64,000 bases of DNA from Castanea sativa (lineage: Eukaryota; Streptophyta; Magnoliopsida; Fagales; Fagaceae), in NCBI RefSeq assembly GCF_040712315.1, contig NC_134022.1, forward strand, positions 2,480,001 to 2,544,000, given 5' to 3'. The position numbers and the translations under genes are program-made. The notes beneath the pieces are model-generated. The model ran no database searches. It was given only the letters and a program-made list of their open reading frames with translations, and was not told the origin of the DNA. Within the stretch, counting starts at the first letter, position 1, and each line of letters starts with the position of its first letter. This document shows, in pieces, positions 1 through 11,253 of this stretch.

Positions 1-158
1 AATGCTTGGAGTGTGTTGCCTATCCCTCCTTCGCTTCAAGTTAATGAACTGGTTCTCTCTTTACGACCAACTGATTCCTCCCTATCTTGGCCTACGCTAG
101 CCATAAACACTCAAGACGAATCCATAACACCTTATTGTTTCCCACAGACGGCGGCAAT

Positions 159-863
159 TGTAGGGACCTAAAAATCTTAATAGCCCAAGCCCACCTAGAA
201 CAGTGAGTTTGTACAGTTCAACTTAGGCCCAAATCAATAAATTTGTAAGAGAGGGAAATCAAACAATAAGAGAGGGCTTAGCCTGAGGATGAGAATAAGG
301 AAGGAAGACTTCGTATTATAGAATATGTAGGTAAATGTCTTAATACAAGCTTGCCCGAGGAGGCCAATATTACACAGAAAAATATATTGTTCATGTTCTT
401 CTCTCAATGTTCTTCTTTTTCTGATACTTGTGTCTGGATCTCTTTCTCTAGAAACTTTCTTTTTCTTATATACTCTCCCCTACTTCACATCTTGACCATC
501 CATCCCTACCTAATTAGCCTTCTTTCATGACACTTGTCTCTTTTTACATTTGAAGAAGGTGGTGGAAGGAGTCTGTTTAGCTATGACTTGCATTGTTCAG
601 GTCACTTCCTCATCAATGCAGTTGATAAAGCTGTTGCCCATCATTTAATGCTTAGGTAACAGGCTACTCCAAACTAGAAACTTCTCCAATGATCTTTGAT
701 TCTCTCTCATTAGATCCCTCCTCCCACTTGGAATGTCTCAAAGTCCTTTTGACTCATCTCTTCCTCTCCCTGGGCAACCTTCCTCCTCGGGCCCGTGGCC
801 TGTGGCATTCCCCCACCCATACGGCAGCTCTTCAACTTCATCCTCGTTCCTTGGGCATCCACA
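159..863 (-). mobile_element. Probable 5' LTR of a minus-strand Ty3/Gypsy-type retrotransposon
   Basis: Read on the minus strand, this block starts TGTGGATGCC and ends GGTCCCTACA, giving TG...CA borders and 705 bp. Directly after it (plus 141-158) lies a stretch containing GCCGCCGTCTGTGGGAA, close to the primer-binding sequence I know from plant Tat/Athila-type elements. The internal region would then run off the left edge. The first bases (1-140) contain a short minus-strand frame starting near 104 that hits a stop, so no gag is visible. The second LTR is outside the window, so the borders are inferred. Confidence 0.45.
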
Positions 864-1621
864 TTAATAATTTACTATAATATTTGTTTATTGGTAATAA
901 CCTAGAGCTACATGATATAATTGTCATGTAACTCAAAATAATTTATTAATTATTTTATAATTTAATTTTAATTATATTTTATAAAATTATTTTATTATAT
1001 ATTATATTGTTTGTTTTTTATATAAATAATATTTGATTTTTTTATTAGGCAATCTGCATTTGTCATGTAACTTAAAATAATTTTCTAAACAATTTATATT
1101 ATATCTCCTTTAAGTTATATTTTTGAAAAATTATTTTATAATCTATAGTATTTGATTTTTACTAACAACTTGGGTTTACATGATATGCATTTGTCGTATA
1201 ACTTAAAGTAAATTTTAAAATTATAATTAATTTTTTTATAAGTTATTATTATTATTTATTAAAAGAATCTAGTCTTAATTTTTTTTTTTTGAATTTTTTT
1301 AGCTTACTTATAAATCTTCATTAACGTTAACCTAGCATTGCAAGGGAATAATACTAGTGTTATTGAAAATATTTTAAGCTTATATGAGTATTTGACACCC
1401 AATATTTCAAATATATAATATTTATGAGTTCCCCTTCTAATGTGGTTCTTTTTCTATTCTCTCTCTTTCTCACTTTGGTGATCTCATGTGAAAGCAGTGA
1501 TACTAGTACTGGTCTCAGAGTACTCTCTCTCTCTCTCTCTCTCTCTCTCCTTCAAAATTCTTCTGTATTTAGGGAGTTTGTAGTGTCCCCCTCCCTTTGT
1601 TTGGTTGTTGACAAAACTTAA
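864..1621. other. AT-rich intergenic stretch with a CT microsatellite
   Basis: Very AT-rich sequence without a credible gene. It contains a perfect (CT)13 tract at about 1524-1549. A short open frame across the tract is a by-product of the repeat. Confidence 0.6.
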
Positions 1622-2815
1622 TAGGAACGTTTACAATACCAAAATAAATAGGTATCTTTAATTTTTCTAGTTACTCATAGTTGTTGATCTCTAAAGTCTC
1701 TAAAGCCTAACCATGTTTGTCACCTCATCCTCACTTCCTGAGCATTAAACTTCCTATGAACGGGTTGAAGTTTTTAGTCTTTTAAGATTTAAACTTGTTG
1801 GGAGTCATACAAGTTTCCATGTCTCCCTCACTAGAAATCCCATAAAGATTGCTTCACAAAATTCAGATTTGTTTTCACAGCTAAGTCAGATCTCTCATTT
1901 ATAACGTGGAAAAATTTTAAATGCAAACTTTTTTATGGACTATTATGTCATACTACTACATTTGTAGAAGTGATTCACTTGGTTTGTGTTAGCCTGGAAA
2001 TGACCAGTGTAAATCTGTTAAGGAGTTATGGAACTCCGTCATGTCATCTTATGAGGATGGATATGTTGATGTTAATCATGATTTCACCTTTTTTTTTTTC
2101 CTTATTAATATATCCATCCTCATAAGGTGAAATGACGGAACTTAACTCCTTAAACTATTTTCTATTATTCATTTTCACATTGTCACAAGCCATGTGACTC
2201 ATTTCTGCAAATGTTTCAGTTGCTAGACATAATAATCCATGATAGAGATTGCATTTAACAGTTTTCCACGTTATGCATGAGAGAAAGAGATATTTAACTT
2301 ATGAAATTTTTTTTGAATTTATGATGCAATCTCTCTGAGATTTCTAAAGAGGGAGATACAGAAACCCAAAAAGAACTTGCATAATTCCCAAGTCTAAATC
2401 TTGAGAGACCAAAAACTTAAACACGTTCACAGGAAGCTGAATGCCTGGAAAGTGGGGATGTGGTGGTGACAAACATGAAACATGCCTGGGCTTTCGAGAT
2501 TGACACCTATGAATTTAAAATGATGAAATTATTTTCAAATTCACAAACAACCCCAACAAAACCCAATAGAAATGTAAATCAAATTCCCTAAGAATACATT
2601 GAAGCAACTTAACATGACAAAATGAATAAAGGCTCCTTAAAAGAATATGCACGGGTGTTTGTATTGAAAAAATGAGAATTTTGTTTTAGGCACCAATCAT
2701 TTCAATTAAAAAAATAAGGGGAGAAAAGTTTTCATGTCTCTCGAGTAATTAAAAGGCTTTAAATTTAAAAAAAAATTAAAAATACCAATTTATTTTGGTA
2801 TTGTAAACTTTCCTA
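1622..2815. mobile_element. Large foldback element (near-palindrome)
   Basis: The left arm (1622 to about 2065) is the imperfect reverse complement of the right arm (about 2105-2815). The outer ends match closely: TAGGAACGTTTACAATACC at 1622 against the complement of GGTATTGTAAACTTTCCTA ending at 2815. The innermost arms (about 2017-2064 and 2107-2155) match almost base for base around a T-rich loop. The right arm holds about 250 extra bases (about 2515-2765). No gene lies inside and I could not define a target duplication. It could be a long-TIR Mutator-like derivative or a true foldback element. Confidence 0.75.
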
Positions 2816-3213
2816 TCATGATTGTCTTGTCTCTTACACCTGTTGTTCACGAGACATGCATCTTGTTCGAAGGGCATGTGCAGGGATACAAGTTCCAATA
2901 TCCTACCTATTTCTATCCCAAAAAAAAAAAAAAAAGTTTTAATATATATCCTACCTACATGATGCCAAGTATATACTTTTTCAGAGACCGACAAATTTTC
3001 ACTTTAAGCTTTCTCTATGATAAAAAATCAGAAGACAAAAAATTGAAAAGTTCCAGTTTCATTTTTTTTGTCACAATTTTATAGTCAAGAGACGTGAATG
3101 CTGAGTATCATTGGACTGGATTATTTCTGGTATAGCTACGTCAAAGGATTTATTGAGAATAAATATGGTACCTGGGTCCAAGAAAAGTAAGCCCATTACT
3201 TGCGAGAAATACT

Positions 3214-3372
3214 AAGGTTACATCATTTTATAAAACTTTGGTCATAACTCGTCATGTGATGAGTTGTAAGTAGTAGAAAGTATGATCTTACATAGACTCA
3301 CCATCACATATTCACCACTCAACTCACTACGTGTAAGGTTGTGGCCAAAATTGTGTGAAATGATATAATCCT
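3214..3372. mobile_element. MITE with about 50-bp terminal inverted repeats
   Basis: The left end (AAGGTTACATCATTTTATAA) and the complement of the right end (AGGATTATATCATTTCACAC) are inverted partners over about 50 bases. The element sits in the 3' flank of the F-box relic and is absent from the paralogous flank at 11160-11250. A related element is at 12770-12945. Confidence 0.55.
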
Positions 3373-3387
3373 ATCATTGCTCAAACT

Positions 3388-3913
3388 TCATTCCATGGAT
3401 GTAGAAGGTAGTACTGGAAAATCAAAATCCGGGCGAGTCATCCTTGGCAAGATATGAACTCTCAATGCTTCATGTTAGAGATATATTAGACATATTAGCC
3501 CAATATAATAGGCCCAAGCTCACTCTTGGTTGTACTAGTAGTCTAGGATTTAGTTGCATATATATACTCATGTTAGGGTTCATTCTAACACAAGTTATTG
3601 TACTACACTCTTATATAATAAAGATGTAGCCTTTAAGGGATTCCTCCGTGGATGTAGGTCGATAAGGCTGAACCACGTAATCCTCGTGTTTTTAGTGTTC
3701 CTATTCTATGCTTCCTCTTCCGCATCCACTCTAACATATACGACATTTATAACACATTGCGTGGTTAATAATGGCATATTTAACACTTCGAATCCCATAG
3801 GCATATCCAACACCCACAATTTCTTTGGAGAGGCTACCACATCTACCACAACAATCCCATTACCACCACAAACTACGCACGGTTTTCCACCACCACCAGC
3901 CACATGTTTTAAA
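3388..3913 (-). pseudogene. Truncated F-box/kelch gene copy, split by a solo LTR
   Basis: Only the last roughly 65 codons of a SKIP25-like F-box/kelch gene remain. The part nearest the break reads GGKPCVVCGGNGIVVVDV, against GKLCVVCGDNGIVVVDV in the intact gene at 11254-12420. The C-terminal tail (PDFDFP...STSME, then stop at 3388) continues on the far side of a 313-bp solo LTR. The 5' portion, including the F-box, is missing beyond 3913. It is a decayed paralogue from the local segmental duplication and cannot give a working protein. Confidence 0.85.
3473..3785. mobile_element. Solo LTR inserted in the F-box relic
   Basis: The 313-bp block starts TGTTAGAG and ends TTTAACA, as Copia-type LTRs do. 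It is flanked by CTTCA (3468-3472) and CTTCG (3786-3790), a 5-bp target duplication with one later change. The uninterrupted paralogue at 11334-11338 has a single CTTCA, which is the empty site. An internal TATATATA is present near 3560. No internal region or second LTR remains, so LTR-LTR recombination is the likely origin. Confidence 0.85.
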
Positions 3914-4019
3914 AGGTTAAATTCTCAAAAAATTCTACGTAGGACCCTCTTTTTGGGCCTAGGCCCAATGCAAATCTTTGGGTCTACTGAAGGACTAGAG
4001 AAGATATGAGATGCTTCGT

Positions 4020-4101
4020 AAGGGAACCGGGCTCGGTTCCACCACGGCCAGCTCGGATCATTTTAATGGACTGATTTGCACACAAGCAAGTTCAAGAATA
4101 C

Positions 4102-4160
<59 letters not shown>

Positions 4161-5540
4161 TTGCATGAACTATGGAAATAACATAATATTAACAAACGGT
4201 AAATATATTCAATGTATTCTTTTCAATAGGTCAAAGAACTAAAGCACAAATCCTATGAGGAAAATAACACAAAGCCTAGAGGCCTAAAGACCTTGAGGTC
4301 CTACAAGACTTACGAAGCCTAGATCCCTGGATCGATGTGCAGCCTCCAAGTAATGCTACAAATAAGGACTTCTTTCAATATTGCTCTCTAAGAACTTGAC
4401 CTAAGTTTATACTCACATTGTGGTTGCCAACCTTTCTCTATTACTCTTGCTTACTCTTTCTACTATTTTCTTATTGTTTTCTTGTTGTGCTCCCATGGTC
4501 GACCCCTTCCCTTTTATACTAGTTTTGGAGAGCCTTGAAATTACCATATTCTCCCTTTGACTTAGGCTTGCTGTCCATCCTTAGGTTGAAGCTCTGTGTA
4601 TTTATTTGCCCTTCTTGTTTTGTTTCTCTTTCCTATGAACTCGTCCCTTAGATTATCATAGTTGGCTTTCCTTTCATGGAAGATGGGTTTTCTCGAGTAA
4701 CTCAAGGGTCCACCGAGGTCAATAAAAATGGATCGCTTCTCAAAGCCAGGAGAGAGAAACTTTGAAGGTTCTCTTGGATTGATGGAGACTTTACATATTG
4801 AGTCTTCTTCCTGAAAGTGGTATAGATGCTTATTGGACATAGGTGAACTCCTAAGAGCATCCACAGCGTATAGGCCAAATGGCAAATGCAAACTCAATTT
4901 CCCATTTAACCCCAAAAACATCACTCTATTGAATATTGTAAAAGCCAAGAATTGTAAATTTTTTTACAATCCGGCTACAGTCTCATTCTAAATTTAGAAT
5001 GCACTGTAGCTTAATGGTAAATAAAAATAATATTATTTAATTTTTTCTCTTCTCCTTTTTATTAAAAAATTCCAACACTCTCTCTCTCTTCTCTCTCTCT
5101 CATGTTATTTCTCTACTCTCTGCCTTCTCTCTCTGCTCTCTTCCTTCTCTCTCCTCCTTTTTATACTGTTATTTTTATATTATTTTAATGTGTAGTATAG
5201 TAAAATAGAAATTTGGATGTTGGTGAATTGAAAAATGGTATTGTATAATTAATAAAGTAGTTTTTAAGATGATAAAATATGATAGAATTAGAAAAAATGA
5301 ACGTGGATGCTCTAAAGTTATAAAGCATCTTTCTTCTTCCATCATTCTTTCTGGTCAAGGTTCCTTGATCCTTTCATTCACAGACTGGTTGGTTTTCACC
5401 CCCAGATCCCAAGGTTTGGTGGGATCATTTGACCCTTTCAATCATTCTTCTCCAAGCAACTTGATCCTCTGTGGCTGTTTTACCTGGTGAACCCTTCTTG
5501 GGCTCCCCCATTTGCATGAACAGAGCCATGGTTGGACTTA
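4020..5540 (-). mobile_element. Relic of a long LTR-like sequence, interrupted by a MITE
   Basis: Both sides of the MITE at 4855-5312 look like one older, non-coding, LTR-like sequence. On the minus strand it has a TATA box (TATAAAAG at 4511-4518) followed by C/T- and G-rich leader-like DNA. No second copy, primer site or coding region is visible, so the assignment is tentative. A perfect (AT)n tract of about 49 bp lies at 4104-4152. Confidence 0.3.
4855..5312. mobile_element. Tourist-like (PIF/Harbinger) MITE, copy 1
   Basis: Termini GAGCATCCAC and GTGGATGCTC are perfect inverted repeats. The flanks are TAA on both sides (4852-4854 and 5313-5315), the 3-bp duplication of this superfamily. 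The interior holds the family hairpin near 4970-5012 (GGCTACAGTCTCATTCTAAA, then TTTAGAATGCACTGTAGC) and CT-rich sequence. The right end carries TGAAAAATGGTATTGTATAA, also found in copy 6. Confidence 0.85.
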
Positions 5541-6370
5541 GGGGCAATACCCCCTCCACCAATTGTTTAAAAAAAAAATAAATTATATATGTTACTAATA
5601 CTAGCAATTGTGTTTTATAAAACTATACTTTTTTTTCCCTTTAACAATGATTTTTCCCTTTAATAATATCATTGATTCTTTTAAGAATATTGTAATAATA
5701 AAAAAATTTCCTACAATATTTTACAAATTATTAAAGTAAAAAATTCTTATTAGTTCACATTTGAGTCCACTATTTATATTATTTTTTTTACCATTTAAAA
5801 ATTTATAAATCTAAAACAAAATATTCAAACCCAAAAAATTAAGCCCAACAACAAAAATTATCAATAGTTAAACTAAAAAAAAATTAAGCCTAGTAAATCA
5901 ATTTTATTCAAAACAAACAATTTAACTCTTTAAAAAATTTTAAACAAAATAATTTTTCTTACCTAACAATGCACACATAAAAAAAAAAAAAATCCTCAGT
6001 AACTAAACAGTAACAAAGTCAAAGGCTGAAGATACTATACAAAACCAACGGCAAAACCACCCTTAACTTTTAGTTTTGACTCCGTACATGCCCATTTGCT
6101 AGACTGGTCTCATTCAAAGACCTCTTCTCTTGCACCCTTTTATGGGTTCGTTTGCACCTTATTTCAAGGTCCTTTTTCCATTTTTCTTTCACTATTGAGA
6201 TTTCGTCCCATTCAATTAAGTTCATTAGTCTCTTTTGTAAGAGCATTGCTACAAAGTCGTGGGTCCCTTATACTTGTGCAAGGCCCATAGTTCGGTTCCC
6301 TAGGTTGGATTTTTTTTTTTTTTTGCATCAACAATCTACAAACACAAAAATCTTAATAAAAAAATAAAAA
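5541..6370. other. AT-rich intergenic sequence, no gene seen
   Basis: Homopolymer A and T runs and AT-rich DNA fill this stretch. I see no gene, no clear repeat borders and no RNA gene. Confidence 0.6.
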
Positions 6371-7361
6371 GGCAAAAATGTAAAATTGACCTTTTAATTT
6401 TCAGTCTTTTTCATTTCAGTCCTTTAACTTTCAGTTTTGTCATTTCAGTTCTTTAACATTCAATTGTTGTCAATTTGGTACTCCGTTAAACTTCAATTAT
6501 GTCCTGCCGTTAATTAAGCCAAAACGATGTCGTTTTGGCTCTTAAAAAAAAATCAAAATTTAAAGAAATTTAAAAAAGAAAATAGGTAAGGGGAACGACG
6601 ACATACTCGGCTACCTTAAATAAAATCAATCAATGAAAACCAATGCCGACCGAATCGTGTTTGAGAGCTGAGTCGGATTGAGAGAGAGACTGAATTGGTT
6701 TTTCGAGATAGACCGAGTATGAGAGAGAGACCGAGATGAAGTTGACCCTTGTCTCTGTTCTTCTTCTTCTTCTTCATGGGTATTACTCAACTTCACCGAT
6801 GGTGGTGATGAGTCCCAAAGCATTTTAACTCCGGAGAAAATCGAAGGTGGGTGGCGAAAAAGCCTCCCAACTGGCGATCTTGACTAGACCGAAACAGGGG
6901 TGTTGGTGTTGTTGGTATTGTTGGCATTCATCATCTCTAGTTGATCCAACACGTTGTTGTTGAAGTTTGATTGGGGAGGAGTGGGCTTGATGGAATAAGC
7001 GTTGGAAGAGGCGTAGACTGACATGCAGTACTGAGGGCTGGCGCCGGAGCGGTAGTCACCGCTGCCACCACCGAAGGTGTTGAAAGAGAAGATTTCGGTG
7101 TTGGAGAGGTTGGAGGGTCGTGGGGTGTTGATGGAGTCTACGGCATTAAATGTTTTTTTTTTTTACAGATTTTTTTTTTTAATTCCGAGAAAAAAGAAGA
7201 GTAAACGGCGTCGTTTCAATGAGTTTAATGGCAGCCCCTAACTGAGTTCTAACAAAATCCTGTGTTAACAAAAATTGAAAGTTAGAGGACCGAAATGACA
7301 AAACTGAAAGTTAGAGGACTGAAATGAAAAACGCTGAAAGTTAGAAGGATAATTGTTATGA
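6371..7361. mobile_element. Pack-MULE-like element with long terminal inverted repeats
   Basis: About 150 bases at the left (6388-6540, TTTTTCATTTCAGTCCTTTA...) match the reverse complement of about 7200-7350. The arms share the order of the TTTCAGTCCT, TTTCAGTTTTGTCATTTC and ACGACG/GTCGTTT motifs. AAAATAAAAA flanks both sides (6361-6370, 7362-7371) and may be a 10-bp target duplication, although it is low-complexity. The GC-rich interior contains an open coding fragment, as in Pack-MULEs that carry pieces of host genes. Confidence 0.65.
6884..7147 (-). pseudogene. Captured coding fragment inside the Pack-MULE-like element
   Basis: The minus strand is open for 87 codons before TAG at 6884. 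Unlike its AT-rich surroundings it has coding-like, GC-rich codons. The peptide is rich in Ser, Asn and Pro, with FSFNTFGGGSGDYRSGASPQ about a quarter of the way in and VLDQLEMMNA near the end, followed by an Asn-Thr run (NNTNNTNT). It has no start codon of its own; the frame begins where the inverted repeat ends. I do not recognise the parent protein. The layout suggests a host gene piece picked up by the element. Confidence 0.55.
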
Positions 7362-7429
7362 AAAATAAAAACTAGTAAAAACTTACTAATTCAACTGTTG
7401 TGAATAAATTTTGTGAAATTTTTGAATCC

Positions 7430-8330
7430 CTAACATTACTCTAGATTCTCTTCATTTCACATAAAACACTTTTTTCCCCATCTTTTTGGTAATGTAAAAA
7501 TCTCTCCCACTCCACAACTTTTAGGCTATGGAAAAAGAAAAATGCTTGTAAAACAATATGTATAATTTACTAACATAGGCCCAAAGCATACTTTAGTAAA
7601 ACCCAATTTTTATTTATATCCATGGAAAAGGATAGTTCTTTATTATTCATGAGTGAGATTGTGGGAGGCTTGTTTTCGTTATCATGAATTGGGATTTTGA
7701 TAAGTTTGTAATGATTTCGGCGTGAGGGATAGCAATGATTGGTGCAAAAGATGCCAGAAGGTCCAGAACAATACTTAAAATTTAGATCCAACTCTACCTC
7801 ACAATATATATATTTACCATAAAAGGTGAGACAGATTAATATGTGCTTTCTATGACTCTCTACTTCTAGACATATGCTTTTGTCACTTATTTGCATTTTT
7901 GTTGGTCACGTGCATAGTTTTTTTAATAATGAACAAAAAAGGGGGGAAAAAAACAAAAACAAAAACAAAAGTTAAACCCTATTTTAAAGTAAGTCTCAAA
8001 TTTTTAATTTTGTCAATTAAAATTTTAACATTTTTAAATGATTGCAATATGAGGTCTCTATCCATCTTCCATAAGATAATGCCAATGTAGAGTTTGGTTC
8101 TTAGAATTTAATAATTAAAATGCCCCTGACATCTAGATTCTTGAGAATGTGATGATTGAGAATTTTCATTTCACAAGAGTGTAATGCTCTCGGAGTACCT
8201 AAGAAATTTCATATCTACACATGGTTTGATAAGATTTCGTTGTTTGACTTACTCTAAGAATCTTAGAGGAATTATTTATTCTTCCTAAAACATCCTTAGG
8301 TTTATTAATTCAAAGTCAAGTCCATTAGGA
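7430..8330. repeat. Segmental duplication, copy A, second part
   Basis: Non-coding DNA matching 14030-15450 over its length, for example ATAAGTTTGTAATGATTT, CTTCTAGACATAT and GTTAAACCCTATTTTAAA in the same order. It has a single AGGGATAG at 7725-7732, which is the empty site of the hAT element at 14254-14823. No gene is visible. Confidence 0.85.
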
Positions 8331-8419
8331 TTTCATTGTTTGGTTCACTATGGTAAATTGGGACTTCCTGGGAGTATTTCAAATTTTCAATCATGTACTA
8401 ATTTTAGATGTTCTATGGC

Positions 8420-8755
8420 ATTTTGGACATTCCTAGGCCATTATGGAGGTTTTAAGGATATTTTGGTCATTTTGGAGGTTTTAGAGTTATTTTGGTCTTT
8501 TTGTAGGTTTCAATGGTATTTTCAGCCATTTTTGAGGTTTCAATGGATATTTTGGTCATTTTTTAGGTTTAGGAATTTTTTTTTGGCAATTTTAGAGAAT
8601 TTTGGGGAATTTTGATCATTTAGGAGGTTTAATAAGTATTTCAATAATTTTTGAGGTTTTCAAAGTATTTTGATAATTTTTTAGGTCTAGGGGTATTTCG
8701 GTCATTTAAAGGTTTTCATGGGGTATTTTGGTCATTTTGGAAGTGTTTGTGGGGA
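8420..8755. repeat. Degenerate minisatellite (TTTTGGTCATTTTGGAGG type)
   Basis: About ten imperfect copies of a roughly 30-35-base unit resembling TATTTTGGTCATTTTGGAGG. An open frame through the array is repeat-driven, with Phe- and Trp-rich translation. A shorter relative is at 49545-49640. Confidence 0.7.
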
Positions 8756-8945
8756 GATTGGTTATTTTTGAAGTTAAGGAAAAAATTTTCATTTTACAAC
8801 GAAACAAACATCAAAAAATATTTTTCATAGTATTCTCAGAAATGTAACAAAACACCAGAAAAACAAACATTTTCTTGAAAACATTTTACATCAGAAAATA
8901 TTTCACAATGGAACAACTAGAGCCTAAATGAATCAAATTTACTTA

Positions 8946-9337
8946 GAGCATCACCATCAAGTGTGCCAAATGCCAAATATTTGGCATTTGGCACACCAAA
9001 CACCTAAAACAGAGCATTAAGAGGTGTGTTAATGTGTCAAAATTTTGAGACATGCTACAGTACACTCTCATCTTTGGCACAGTATGGATGAAAATGGAAA
9101 AACTTTTTAATATTTATTTATTCTACTTTTCTCTCTCTTCTCTCACCGTGACATCTGATTCACTCTATCATCCTCTCTTCCTCTCCATCAATCCTCTAAC
9201 CTGTGATTCATTCTCTCACCCTCTCATCCTCTCCATCAATCCTTCCAGTCGGACATTGACAATCAAGAACCAAAACCACGCCAGTGGACATTGACAATCC
9301 TTCCAATCAGACATTAACACACTTGATGGTGATGCTC
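8946..9337. mobile_element. Tourist-like MITE, copy 2
   Basis: Termini GAGCATCACCATCAAGTGTG and its inverted partner CACACTTGATGGTGATGCTC, with TTA target duplications (8943-8945, 9338-9340). The family hairpin is degenerate here (GCTACAGTACACTCTCATCT at about 9053). The interior has CT-rich DNA with a short internal repeat (CTCTCACC / CTCCATCAATCCT). Confidence 0.85.
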
Positions 9338-9864
9338 TTAGGCATTTTGTATTTATGCCCATTTTTTATTGTTAGTTTGTTCTATTGTACTTTTTGGAGT
9401 TTTCACCCTTATCTTACTCTGATTTGACTAGCCTTGTTCTATCCTCCACATAAGCATTTTTCGTTCCAAGAGAGGAACGGCATTCTTTCCCTATTTTGAA
9501 CTATGTATCTTGTCTTATCTATACAATTATGTTAAGTTACATATGGTGTAATTTTTATTAATATTACATCATTTAAAAACTTTTTATTAGTTTATATTTT
9601 GAGAAATTCCTGTTGAATTGCATTTTATCTTTATATCTTCCATGTTTGCAAAAATTTGAGATGATTAAAGATTAGTAATTATTTCATTTATAAAATATCT
9701 ATATTTCAATTTTTTTTTCTTTTAATTTATACACAAAATATGGGTACATTGATCAAATAGTAAATAGTATTTGATTAACATCAAACTATGTAATCTAATG
9801 ATTTGATATTTTAAAAAATAATACAATTAAAAGTTATTAAGTGATATAACATTAACAAGAGTAA

Positions 9865-10075
9865 AATCTAGGTATATTTTTTTAGGTGATGTATTTAGGT
9901 TTCCTAATTAAATTCAACCATATGGTCTTGGAAACTGTAAATATAAAAAAGGAATTGCATTGGCTAATAGGCCAATAAACCACATGGTTGTGCTGCATTG
10001 GCCAATAAGACATATGGTTGAATGTAATTGAAGAATCTAAGGTAAAATACCTAAGGAATTATACTTAAGTATTGT
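9865..10075. mobile_element. Foldback MITE
   Basis: About 50-60 bases at the left (TTAGGTTTCCTAATTAAATT, then CAACCATATGGTC) are matched by the complement of the right side (GACATATGGTTGAATG ... CTAAGG). The centre has a direct repeat of TGCATTGGC(T/C)AATA. No clear target duplication was found. Confidence 0.55.
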
Positions 10076-10501
10076 CCTAATAATAATGGGTAACATCACA
10101 GACACACGAAATCCTCCCCCCCCCCCCACACCCCACACACACATACAAAACCCTAAAATTTTGGATGTAACAGTTAACTCTTTGTGGGTATTATTATATA
10201 TGTATGTAAGCCGTTAAACAATCGGAAAAATAAATGGTGAGTTCTAGGGTGATGACATATGTCTATATTTAGAGTAGCATTTTCACATAGGAGGTTAAGT
10301 ATTGCAAGGGGGTTTATGTTGTATTCAATAACCCTAGGAGGTTAAGTATTGCATAATTAACAGTTTATGTATAATATAATAAAAAATAGAGTTTAGTGTT
10401 ATGTTCAAAACTTCAAATGGTTCTATATTTTATACAACACAATGAGGTTGGTGTATCTTTTGCTATTCTTTTTTAAAGGTAAATAACATCAACCTCTCTT
10501 A

Positions 10502-10909
10502 GAGCATTTGTATTTGGTATTGCAAATGTTACATGTAAGAAAATTTTAGTATTAATGCATCAAATAAGCCCAACATCCAGACTTGTAAAAACTAACTATT
10601 GTAAAAAAATTTGCAATAGTGTAACAATGCAATTCTAAAAATAAAATTGCACTGTAGCTCAATTCTAAAAAAAAAAAAGCTAATACTTTATTCACTTTAT
10701 CAATTCCTCTTTGGGGGTTTTGGATTTTTATTTTTATTTGAGTTTTGAGATATATTATTTTATTATATAGAAATATTATTTTAAGGTGTAGTATTATAAA
10801 ATAAAAATAAAAATGCTAAAAATATTATAAAATAATATAATATAATTGATAAATTAATATTTTAAAATAATAAAATAAAATAAGATAGAATTTTAGAATA
10901 TGGGGGCTA
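10502..10909. mobile_element. Tourist-like MITE, copy 3 (degenerate right end)
   Basis: Left end GAGCATTTG preceded by TTA (10499-10501); right end TGGGGGCTA followed by TTA (10910-10912). The family hairpin is recognisable near 10618-10655 (AATGCAATTCTAAAA, then AAAATTGCACTGTAGCTC). It lies just upstream of duplication copy B. Confidence 0.6.
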
Positions 10910-11253
10910 TTAGTTGAATGTATTATCACAAAGTGGTTTTACAGCACACAGATATTTCCATCCCTAGTTAACATTATCCTGAGTCCTGGCCGCAGGGACA
11001 CCTTTACTCGAAGGGCACGGGAAGGAATTAAAGTTCCAACATCAATTAATATCCTACTTGAATGCTGCCAAGTATATGCTTTTTCAGAAACCGACAAATT
11101 TTCACTTTAAGTTCCCTCGATCCACAAAAAAATAAGGAAAAAAAATCAAAAGAAGAAGACATTGAATGTAGTCGCAATGTACCTCATTCACACAAAATTC
11201 AAGAATTTTCTTTAACATAAAAACAAAAAGAAAATTAAAAAAGAAAAAAAATC

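Larger units (their letters stand above)
2850..3913. repeat. Segmental duplication, copy A, first part (F-box gene 3' end plus flank)
   Basis: Bases 2860-3060 match 11000-11150 (for example AAACCGACAAATTTTCACTT in copy B and AGACCGACAAATTTTCACTT here). Bases 3388-3472 and 3786-3913 match 11254-11338 and 11334-11460. The match stops abruptly at 3913. With 7430-8330 versus 14030-15450 this makes a collinear duplication. Copy A carries a MITE (3214-3372) and a solo LTR (3473-3785) that copy B lacks. Confidence 0.85.

Noticed and set aside
3554..4009. 151-codon plus-strand open frame
   Set aside because: It runs from inside the solo LTR into the F-box relic in antisense, crossing the insertion border; it cannot be one gene.
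4562..4948. 128-codon minus-strand open frame
   Set aside because: It starts inside MITE copy 1 and continues into LTR-like DNA; no domain is visible.
5269..5607. Short frames on both strands next to MITE copy 1
   Set aside because: They straddle the MITE border and LTR-like debris; no protein signature.
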